This document shows positions 1 to 9,794 of a stretch of 64,000 bases of DNA, one piece after another. Source of the DNA: Pocillopora verrucosa (Eukaryota > Cnidaria > Anthozoa > Scleractinia > Pocilloporidae); assembly GCF_036669915.1 (NCBI RefSeq), contig NC_089316.1, positions 25,392,493-25,456,492 of the forward strand, in the 5' to 3' direction. A program made the translations under genes and the position numbers. The stretch's first letter is position 1; every line of letters starts with the position of its first letter. Under the pieces are notes generated by a model, which was not told where the DNA came from, did not search any database, and was given only the letters and a program-made list of their open reading frames with translations.

Positions 1-2746
1 CACTTTATACATCTTTTACAACTATACTCAATTCAATGCGTCATAATTTGTTTTTCCTGTGGGAGCTTTGAAGACTTCGGCATCGAATTTTAAGTACTAA
101 TTGGGAAAGTTGTTCCAGTTACATTTTACCGTAATTTAAAATTATATGAAACTCTGCAGTAAAGCTTAGGCAAAAGGCGAGAATTGCAGCGTTCGATTCC
201 TCATGAAGTCTATAGGTTTTTTAATTGGTTTTTTTTGTCGGCCAACGTTGATGACAGGAATAAAAGGCATTGAATAAATGTTTTGGTTTGTGCACCTCAA
301 TCGTGCCAGTTCCAGGCGCTCTCCCTCTTTATAGCCTTCTAGCAGGTCCTTGTTACCAATGCCTTAGCAAAGCAAGGTGGCGAGAGGTCTGAAAGAGAGC
401 TGAGTATTAGTGCCAGACCCCCAGCAAAATTGTCCTTGACTCGTCTCAAATCTTCTCGCGGGCGGAGAAATTAACGTGCGTCCTGCAGCGATAAGAACGA
501 GAGCCTGATCCAAGCTCGCCCTCTTTATGGGTCCTGTTCAGTGAATATGACGTTGACAAAGGCTGAATCTAGTTTAGACGATGAAGCGTTACTTTCTGTT
601 TGTAACATCAAACCTGTATCCGTGTTGATATCCCAGTTCAGAAATCAGGCAGAAAGATAAGCGTTTGGTAAACGCTTACTTCCGAGGCTAATCCCGATGT
701 AAATTACCTCTGCTCTGTAAAAGCAGTAATTATTTAAAACTTTACATTATTTTTATTTGTGTGGTTTCGTTTCGATATAACATCAAATTCTCATAACCAG
801 TTAACTTAGAAATGTGTGGATATCAGTTGAAAAATCTGCTTTCAGAGGGAGAGAATGAAGAGGCTTACCAGCTACAAGAGCTAAAAACTATCGATTAAGG
901 TAAAAATGAATCCGCTCGGAACAGAGTACGTGTCAGATGGACTGTAATCAGTGTCTAATCGTTTCATGGTTGCATTTTTTATAGGGTTTTGAGCACTTAA
1001 TTTATCATAGCTATCTCTATCTAAAGGCCGCGTCAGTGGGAAAGGATTTATTTTTTTCATTTTGGATAGTTTGGTCAAACGAAATTCGCATATTTACACT
1101 GATAAGATGAAAATTAAATGAAACCTGATCCAAGGTACTGAAAGTTCATTATTAAAGTTATGTCTTTGCAAATGCATTGAAAATTAACCAGTCGCAATGG
1201 CGTTGATTGGTGTGATTATTACATACACGCTATTAATTTATCATATTTTGAGTCATAAATATTTCTAACAATTAGGTCTTAGCTCCCCCCATCCCTCCAA
1301 AATATCTTTCTTTTTGTTACTTATGCAATAGAAAATTGAGCATAAACTGTGAGGACGAAGAAAAAAAAGTATTCAAGTCCTGTTTCTGTTTTATCCGCAA
1401 GAAATTTGACACTTTCTGATTCAAGTTGACAATGCGTATCACTGTGTTCATGAATTAAAACCTGATTGTTTTCATCTTCACGTATGTACACATAAGCTAA
1501 TCTTCATTTTGTGACTTCACGCTGATTCCAGTGAATACTCAAATCGATCTTAAAATGGCACCATATTCAATTATGCAAATTTTTTCGAGTAATGAAAAGA
1601 GCGATAATCGTAATGTTTTCCATCGTATAATATCAGCCATATCAACCACATTTACGTCTAATAACCACAGTGTAAGAATAGCTAAAATTTTGATAAAAAA
1701 GAGAAAACCGCGAAAGTTTTCAATACTTCCAAATTAGCCGTTTGCAATATCAGGAAATGAAAATATCTTTTTGCCAACCATTGATGATTTGCGTCCTATT
1801 TTGTTTTGTTTTGTTTTTTTTTTTTCTGTTAAGTAATTATTTTTTGTTGGATCTTTTTTCACAAGATTTCTAATTGAATATTTTTATCACCCTCTCTATA
1901 AATTCTAGTTATTTTCTGCACGCAAAAAAAGTACATATCAATATTTCGCTTCAATGCCAAAATAAAATTTTGACAAAGCTGCTTCATGTGCGAAGTCGCT
2001 TACTGAAGTGTCTGTTTGCGCAACGTATTTGAATATTCCATTGAATCGAAATCTGATACGAATTCACTTTGTTCAACGTAAGCTTGCATAGATAAGATTT
2101 TTTTTTTCGTCGGAAAATAATTTTTTTTGACCAGATACACCTTGTAAAGGCTGATTGAAAAATTAAAAGCCGAATACTCGTAGCTCGTAGATATTACTTG
2201 CTCTTGTATTGAAGACTTATTTTCTCCTCTTGAAATAAAGGCTTGTTTTGATCATGACCATTAGGTTTTTGCAGGAAAATCGTGTATACAAGTAAACTTC
2301 CCGCAGCTCTTTTTCGCTTTTTTTAGGCGTTGAATTTCTAAGATTTATTGAGCTATTCACAGCAGGATGATCTTATGTAGATCCCCATTTTGGTTGGCAT
2401 TTACTATTTTTATACATCATACTTTCAACACAAAATAATTTGTTAAAATAAGTACAGCTGCCTATTTAAGGATATCTTCCTCCAATTGAAAACAGATAGA
2501 CAAGTCGAAGCAATCAAGGAGGAATTTGTTCTCAAGATCGGTTTGAGCTAACTGAGTAACCCCCTCTGATAACAATATTACGCAAACAAAAAACAAATTG
2601 GCTATATGATAATTTATTCATAACGGCCTTTTAAGACGAACATGATAACACAATACGAGCGGCTTCAATCTGCTACTGACTGTCAATAAGATTAACCTCT
2701 ACATCGAACTAGAAAATTGACAGAGAGCAATTCAAACTCGGCTAAT
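1..2746. other. no gene recognised
   Basis: AT-rich sequence upstream of the first GPCR. Open frames here are short, lack splice context or recognisable domains, and look like chance. The last few hundred bases should hold the 5' UTR or promoter of the gene at 2747, but I see no clear core promoter motif. Confidence 0.5.
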
Positions 2747-3820
2747 ATGTCGCATATCGCCGCAATAAACGGAAGCGATTACTTCGCAACTTTTCAAAGG
2801 ATTTTAGAAACGCGTTCGACTGGTCTGGCTGCTGTAGAAGCCGGGTTCTTCGTGACGATCAATTTTACGGCGCTATTTGGTAACTTCCTCCTTTGCACAG
2901 TTCTGCTAAAGGATTCATCTTTTCGCAGTATTACAAACATATTGATATTAACTCTTTGCGTGGCTGATATTCTAATGGGAGCAGTTTGTATGCCTCTCTC
3001 GTGCGGTGTTCTTATACAAGGAAAATGGATCTATGGTGATATTGCATGTCGACTTCAATGCTTTTTCATCTACTTCTTAGCTTTCGTTTCCCTTCAGACC
3101 ATCGTGTTAACATCACTTAACAGATTTTTCAAAGTCGTTAAGCCACGAAGATACCGGCGCATTTTCACAATGAAAAAGACAGTGGCCATATTGATTATAC
3201 TTTGGCTGATAACCGCACTTATACTGGCTATTCCTTTGGCCACTGGAGCCTTTAGTGCTACGTTTAACCCTGCAAAAGCTGCTTGTGTGATTTTTAAAAG
3301 AGGTGTTGAGATGGAGCAGAATAGCTATCCAGGTATTTTAAGGGGGCTGCTACTGCTATTCTTCGCAGTTATTCCTTCAATTGTTATATTTACTTGTTAT
3401 TATAAGATATTTCGGGTTGTTGGGGAGCATTTTACGCGAGTCGCGCCAAATCTTCATAGGATAAACAGAAGAAGAAGCTCTCGATTAAATTCGCAAGAAA
3501 TGCGGACTACAATTACATTGTTTGCCGTGGTCGTTATGTTCTTCCTAAGCTGGCTTCCCGTATTTTTAATCGAGATTACCCAAGCGTTTTTCATCAATTG
3601 GTGGAGAATTCCCCGTGAAGTTCAACTCATGTGGACATTTTTTGGCAGTTTCAGCAGTGCTGCGAACCCTCTTGTATATGGCTTTGCAAATTCATCTTAT
3701 CGACGCGAATACAAAAAGTTGTTAACCCTTAAATGGAAAAAAAAATCCAAAGGAAGAAGGGACAATGAAGTAAGCAAAAGTCCATCAGTTGCGATGGCAA
3801 CTTTAAATCTCCCGTCATGA
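2747..3820 (+). CDS. rhodopsin-class (class A) GPCR, intronless
   Basis: A single exon encodes 357 residues with seven hydrophobic segments, so the product should be a plasma-membrane receptor coupling to G proteins. I chose the ATG at 2747; the frame is open ten codons further upstream but has no ATG there. Visible landmarks are GN in TM1 (FGNFLLC), the LxVAD motif in TM2, a cysteine before TM3 (DIACRLQC), NRF in place of E/DRY after TM3 (SLNRFFKV), the FxxxWxP motif in TM6 (FFLSWLPVF) and NPLVY (NPxxY) in TM7. A basic tail of about 40 residues follows. The NRF triplet and overall style recall melatonin-receptor-like or orphan cnidarian receptors. The ligand cannot be told from sequence. Single-exon structure is normal for cnidarian GPCRs. 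Confidence 0.9.
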   Translation: MSHIAAINGSDYFATFQRILETRSTGLAAVEAGFFVTINFTALFGNFLLCTVLLKDSSFRSITNILILTLCVADILMGAVCMPLSCGVLIQGKWIYGDIACRLQCFFIYFLAFVSLQTIVLTSLNRFFKVVKPRRYRRIFTMKKTVAILIILWLITALILAIPLATGAFSATFNPAKAACVIFKRGVEMEQNSYPGILRGLLLLFFAVIPSIVIFTCYYKIFRVVGEHFTRVAPNLHRINRRRSSRLNSQEMRTTITLFAVVVMFFLSWLPVFLIEITQAFFINWWRIPREVQLMWTFFGSFSSAANPLVYGFANSSYRREYKKLLTLKWKKKSKGRRDNEVSKSPSVAMATLNLPS

Positions 3821-3934
3821 ATTCTTGTTCTTTTATTCGTGAAGGGGGCATTTAGAATCAATTTGAAAAATGAGCACATGCTAATGTACCGCTGTATACA
3901 CAGACATTATCAACAAACCTAAATGTAAACATTC

Positions 3935-3940
3935 AATAAA
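3935..3940 (+). other. poly(A) signal candidate (AATAAA)
   Basis: A canonical AATAAA lies 115 bases after the stop codon of the GPCR ending at 3820, a normal distance for its 3' end. Confidence 0.5.
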
Positions 3941-4211
3941 AACAGCTACTTAGAAGTCAGATTTTAATTAATTTTTTAAATGATTGCGAAGTTTTTTTTT
4001 ATTTTTAACTATTATTTAATTTACAACTAAAGAAGAACATATTTCTATAGCTATAAATTGTATTTTTTTTTATATTGTAATGGACATATGTTGTTACAAT
4101 TTGGATGAAATTCGGTGTCAAATCATTGGGTTCTCGTTTTCTTGTGAGTGGAAAAACCACTCGTATTTGGGGTAGAAATAAAGAAGCTAAAGATTAACAA
4201 ACAAAGAAAAT

Positions 4212-4232
4212 TTATATATATATATATATATA
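4212..4232. repeat. (TA)n microsatellite
   Basis: Perfect TA dinucleotide run followed directly by a T homopolymer. Confidence 0.9.
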
Positions 4233-5536
4233 TTTTTTTTTTTTTACTCCTCACGAGCAAAAACTAGCATATAAGTAGCCGTATGACTTTCATGTTATTC
4301 TCCTTTCTAATCTCTCGACAATTTATTTGAAATAAAATGAAGAGACTTTTCCCTACTGTCAGTAAGATTATACCCTCTAGCCGATTGTTGGTCAATTCTC
4401 ATCTCCTGATGGCAAAATAACGTGTTAGAATTGTAGAGAGATCTTACTTGTTAATTGCCTCTGCCAGGAGTGAGCGCTTCCGAGAGATTAATCAGGCCAA
4501 CCGCTGAAGTAAAAATTTTGATATAGTCCTGACATGTAATACTCTTTGCTTAAATTGACATGGCTTTTCAGTCTGTTCAAAAATACACCTGAAACCCAAG
4601 TGTTACATTTAAGAACGTACTAAACAACCTCTGAGATTGTCAAAGCGAAGTCTGAGTCGTAAAACGAATGGAGGGGGCTAAGAGTAGGAGTCCTTAATTC
4701 TCAAGCAATATAGTCACCTTAGAAAAATAATCGAATATATTTGACCATCGCCATTTTAGGCTTGAGAAGGAACCGCATCCATACATCAAATTTAGAATCG
4801 ATTGCCGAAGAGAGGTTCAACATTGAAGGTATTTCCTTAGAAGTGGAGAAAACAACCAGTGGATTAAAAAAAAAAAAAACCACCTCTAAAACTCTTTTCT
4901 TAGGAGACTTTCAGACTCTAGAAGTTTTATTCGCTTGGCACTTGTGAAAACTTGTCATTAGGAGGTTGGATTATATGTTTGGGCTTTATGAACGGATTAC
5001 ACTGTCTTGGGACGTAGACAATAACATCTCAAGGCGATTGGTTCCGTTTTTGACAAAGCACTTGTTAACTGAAACAAAATAGGTTGATTATTAAGACCAG
5101 AAGTTGACTATGAAGTAAACATCCTGCGGTAACGAATCTTCCTTAGAAGCTCAGGCTGACATCCACGTGTTAAGGGTCTCATGGTAATAAGGTTTAAGAT
5201 ATGGCGATAATAAGTCGAGACTGTGTTCTGTCTGATTGAATTGAGAGTGATAGGAACAAGACTTTCTATGGCGCGCCACACGTAAATAAGCATAACAATA
5301 AGCATAACAAAACGGCATGCCGCGGAGATCATTTTATTAACAGCCACGCTTTCACTCAATCAATTGGATATAAAAATGCTATATGTCCAAGTTAATAAAC
5401 TGAGTTTACAAAAAACATTAAACAAAAAAAGCTGATAACAAATAAATTATTACTCGGATGATTCAGGGAAAAAAAATGAAAACGAAAACAAAGAAAGTGT
5501 TTATATCAATATTTCACCTTGGGAACCAGAAATTCA

Positions 5537-5775
5537 GGGCCCAACTGTTCGAAGGCCGATTAGCGCTAACCCGGGGTTAAGTTTTAACCTGGGTTTCTTT
5601 ATTCCCCTCTTCAAAGGCCTATTTCACATAGTTTCTTCAATTCCTTTTAGAACATTCAGACATCAAATTGTAGGAAAAAAATTTAAGCTGAATATTCTTT
5701 TAAAGCTTTCAGATATGAGGTCAGATTTCACGCTAACCCTGGGTTATCTTAACCTAGCTCTGAGCAACTTGGCCC
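5537..5775. mobile_element. fold-back (MITE-like) repeat
   Basis: The two ends are imperfect inverted repeats: GGGCCCAACTGTTCGAAGG at the left and, at 5758-5775, CTCTGAGCAACTTGGCCC. A second inverted pair lies inside them (GCTAACCCGGGGTTAA and CTAACCCTGGGTTATCTTAA). The roughly 240-bp element has no coding capacity, which fits a non-autonomous DNA element. The family name is unknown to me. Confidence 0.6.
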
Positions 5776-6644
5776 ATACGAGGGAAGTCTGAGGAATTTT
5801 GGGGATTACATAGTTATCCGAGGGGGAGCAGAGTGGGATCAGTTGTCGCCAACAGAGGATAAAGGAGGACTATAGAAATTTGGCCGCCTATTAATGGCCA
5901 ATAAGGAAGGATCGCAATAAAATTATAGAGCCTTATGACGGGATCAGGTATATTTTATCGTTACACAAACGAAAATTTTCTGATCGCTTTCCCGGGAAAT
6001 GAGTTGGGACCTTCCCTAAGCTTTAAATAAGTGGTGAAAAACACCGTTAGTCTTAAAAGAAGTAATCCAAATTGCTCCAAAATTTAATTACCGAATCGAT
6101 AATATCACGAGATAACGTGAGTGCTCCAAAAGCATTTTTTTTAGAATGCTGTATGCGTAAAAATAACATTTCTGTCACAACATCCATACCTAAACTATGA
6201 GCTCGTTTAAATCTTAAAAGGCCAAATATGTCGCTTAACTTGCCAATATAAAATACATACAGAATTTAAATCGTATAAAGCTGCTCTACTTACTCTAGAA
6301 AAGATTATAAAAACCACAGTCCACTTAGTCGAGTACAGAAATTGCAAACTTACTTTGACCTAAATATTACGATATTTCTAAAATATGCTAAAGTGCCCTC
6401 ACGTTGAATTTAACGTATCAGCGAGAGAATCTGATCTTTTAGGTTTTGCATTCTTCTCAAGATGATTAGCCTTAGGAAATAACTTTAAACTTCCCACGTT
6501 CTTCGTCATTCAAACCGTTGAACTACTTAAACGATTCACTTTTATCTTTAATGTGAAACTCTGATAGAACAACTTTAAAGTACGATCGGCTTTCGCGACG
6601 CTGTCACTCGAAGGTTTAATGAAACTTCTTTACGAGAAGATTCT

Positions 6645-9520
6645 TCACTTCACGTTTACTTTTTCTTCACCTTCACTTTCTTCCAGGTTCGGCTGCTCGT
6701 TCCCTTTGGAGAAATCTGGGAAAACCTTTTGCAACAGCATTTCATGAAGTCTTCGCTTATGTGAATATCTAGACTCTGTTTGATTAACGTAGTGCAAAGG
6801 CCCCAGATTTGTTGAAGATGGCGTTTGTTTAAAATGGCTGTCGTCATCACTAGTAGACAACCAATACAACAGCTGTTGAAGATCCTCATCTTTCCATGAC
6901 GTACGACTTCTATTTGTCTCATGATTTGCTCTCACAGTCTTAACGAGGTTCTTTTGATTATTTTTCATTGCACCACCGATATCACTTTTCTTACCCCGAG
7001 TAACTTCTTCCTCGTTGGCCACCCCACTGGCATCGTATTTACCATCAAAATCGACCTCGCTTTGGTGTGCAGAGACAGAGACACTCGAGATTCCGTGGGT
7101 AACAACAGGGCGATGTCCTGAGTAAGAGCTATCCTCGCCACTGCTTTCCCATCCGGACGTACCAGACTGATGGCTACTACTTGGCTCAGATCCACTGAAA
7201 GCTTCTCCTGAGGACCAATCATTTTCTGTCGTCTGAGGGAAAACATATTTGGTAGATGTTGAAAAGAAATCCTCGCCGTCTTGTTTAATGGCTTGTTCAT
7301 TCGCCATTGCTTTATCATTTTGGCTAAACGAATTTGTTCCACTATAAAAAGCACTTCCGGAATAAGTAGCTTCCTTGTCACCAGAAAAGGTTATTACCTT
7401 GTCAACATCCCTTTCTATGCCATATTCGGCTTCTCCTCCAAATTCACGACGTCCTCCGTTTTCAACAATGTTCCCATTACTGGAGCCACTTAAAATAATG
7501 GGCGTGTTCCAATTGCTCCCAAATGAACTTGCTTTATTAGAACTTTTGATTCCGTCTGCCCGTTGCAGTTCGCTGTCAGCTATAACTTTCTCCGGATCAT
7601 CTCCTGAGCTTTCACCATACGCATCAAACTCCGGTCTATCAAAGTCACCGCTATTCGGAATGGATTCCTCTAAGCCACTCGAGGAGCCAAAAGAAGATCC
7701 ATCTGCCTCTAGTCCATTTGCACCGAAACCTGAGATTGAATCTATCCACATTTTGCTACCCGTACCTGACGTTAAAAAAGCACCGCCGTTTCTCGTATTT
7801 GCGGTGTACTTTACACTACTCTTATTCGAGTGTCCTTTATTTGATATTGCGTTATTTGCAACCTTCCCACTGCCTCTCACTCTGTCACCGTCTTGTCCGC
7901 TTCCTTCAATACTACTGTGCTTTGGGTATGCTTTAAATATTGTTAATGAATTTCGTATCGGTTTTCCTTTATCCGGGATTTTTCCAGTACAGTTGGTGGT
8001 CACATTTGGAAGGCGCATTGCTGAAAAGCCTTGAAGATCTTCGTCAGATTGAGGAGCGATATGGGTAGGTGGCACATTCAATGAATAGTTATGTTCATTT
8101 TCATTTATACTTGCAGATTCATGAGCACTACTTGAATTACATATATTGTTACTCAAATTTAGTTTGATATCCTGTTCTTCTCCATAGCTTCCTAAGGGAA
8201 TTTTTTCTTTGAACGCAGCTTTTTGAATTAAAATCCTAGAATCATTTGATTTTCCGCTTTCTGAGAAACTTGTGGCCCCATGAGCAGATGTGTTCTCGTC
8301 CAAGTGATTAACATTCAACGTATTCCATTCGCGGGAATGTAATGTACCCTTCAAGTGACCGTCCCTTGAGTTACCTTCGGCATTTTGTTTAGCAAAGTTT
8401 CTGAGTTTCCCATCTTTTTTCAGCTTATGACGTAAAATAGGCGTCCTTGCATGGTGTTGATGTTTCTCATGATACTTTGCCTTAGGCTGAGTGAAAATCC
8501 TCATTATTTTAACTCGGTTAAATTTTTTTCCTCTCCATCTCTTTAATTTTTTTGACTTAGTCCTTTGAATGTGGCGATTTTTTTCACTTCCATGCGAATA
8601 TTTATCAGAAGCATCACTATGGAGCCTCAATCTCGCACGAAGCTTCTCCTTTCGATGATTAACTATGAGATGCTTCAGTTCTTCTGTCATTGAGATATCT
8701 ATTCTTGGCCTTTTGTGGTTATGTCTGTTTGACTTGAATGACAATTTTTGATGCTTTCGTTTCCCCCAAGTGTGAGAAAACGTAATGTGAGGCTTGTGCT
8801 TCTTCAGTGCGCCAAATCCATACTGAAATACGTTTATCCAGTGTTGTTTCTTTTTGTGGTGGAATCTTGTCTTTTGATGCTTTCGGTGGGCCTTGACAAC
8901 TTTTTTGCTAATCTTCTGGATTGTTTTAACCTTCCTCGATTTCTTAAGTTTGTGGGCGCTCAAGCGATTTTCATGTGGTTTCGATATATTTTTCTTCGTC
9001 TTTTTTCGTGCCTTATCCTTTCGCCTTTGCTTTAGTCGTTCAGTTTTGCTCTCTTTCGGCTTAACTATGTGTTCGGACTTTCCTTCACCCTTTTTATGCA
9101 GTTTTGTTTGATTGTTATCAAGGTTCGCTTTAAGTTTATTTTCCTTCCCCTTTCTTTCCATAGACATCAAGTTTTTCGCCTTTGCTTTCTGGGCCGTGCC
9201 TTCACTGCCTGCAGGATGTATACCCGATTCAGACTTTGATTCCACATTGATCCTCGCTCCTTCCTTTGTTAGTTTTCCCGAGAGAGGATGCGCAAAGGGA
9301 AAAATACATCTGCACGATCTGAAGTTACAACTAGTGGAGCAATGGGATCCCCTGGGGCAACAATGCCAACTATCTGGGCAACGCGCTGCATCAGGCGCCA
9401 TACAACATCCGTAACCAGTCAAGGAGAGCAGGTCCTCGCAACACGTGGTCCGTGCCGGGCATCTGGTCACCATATCCGGGCAAAACGAAGTATCATCATG
9501 CAGATAAGCACTTGCTAGCC
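6645..9520 (-). CDS. granulin-type module plus basic and Ser/Gly-rich low-complexity protein (last exon)
   Basis: One long exon of about 958 codons. A good 3' splice site (TTTCATTTCAG) sits just upstream, so the first exon or exons, presumably with the signal peptide, lie at higher coordinates. The start of the exon encodes a granulin-like cysteine module: RCPARTTCC, GYGCC, HCCPRGSHC, then three further cysteines. The usual AVCC motif is reduced to AARCPD. Next come about 300 residues very rich in Lys, Arg and His. The last 500 residues are rich in Ser, Gly, Asp and Glu with many SG dipeptides in acidic surroundings (GESSGDDPE, WESSGEDSS), which resemble glycosaminoglycan attachment sites. 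I infer a secreted matrix or proteoglycan-like protein. Granulins are normally arrays of modules, so one module on a huge charged tail is unusual. The exon is open from the acceptor to its TGA. Confidence 0.8.
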
Positions 9521-9660
9521 CTGAAATGAAACTCTTGTTGTCAGCCAAGAATAACTAAACGAGATGATAACTGAAGTCCTAATTAGTTTTCAACGCGGTC
9601 AGAATACTTTCCCTAGAAATACAACATCCCTCCGAACAATACACGTCTCTAAATTCTTAC

Positions 9661-9755
9661 CTTCTCTCGTCGACAGTTCTGGGGCTTTGGGAGGAGAGAG
9701 TTGGCCTAGGATACAATTTTGAGAATAACTATCTCGTAAACTAAACACTGCATGC
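9661..9755 (-). other. candidate upstream exon of the granulin-type gene
   Basis: A 95-bp stretch with a strong acceptor (long pyrimidine tract then AAG) and a strong donor (GAAG|GTAAGA). It is open in the frame that joins, by phase, to the granulin exon: it ends with one base and the next exon begins with two. It encodes no signal peptide, so a further upstream exon is still needed. Part of it, with its acceptor, is repeated at about 10204-10279. Coding status is uncertain. Confidence 0.3.
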
Positions 9756-9794
9756 CTTAAAAAAGAAAAGGGAATTTCAAGAAACTGCTCATTC

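Larger units (their letters stand above)
3941..6644. other. intergenic, no gene recognised
   Basis: Sequence between the GPCR and the 3' end of the minus-strand granulin-type gene. It holds a short (TA)n run at about 4212-4232 and a fold-back repeat at 5537-5775. A minus-strand open frame at 5108-5359 has hydrophobic stretches but no motif I can name. Confidence 0.5.

Noticed and set aside
5108..5359. Minus-strand 83-codon frame with hydrophobic stretches, resembling a receptor fragment
   Set aside because: No GPCR motif, splice site or homologous copy in the window supports it.
7375..8034. Plus-strand open frame of 219 codons inside the granulin-type exon
   Set aside because: It is the complement of the long Ser/Gly-rich minus-strand coding exon, which biases the opposite strand to be open. 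No domain or splice support.
8748..9414. Several plus-strand hydrophobic open frames opposite the basic region
   Set aside because: Reverse complement of Lys/Arg-codon-rich sequence gives Phe/Leu/Ser-rich shadows.
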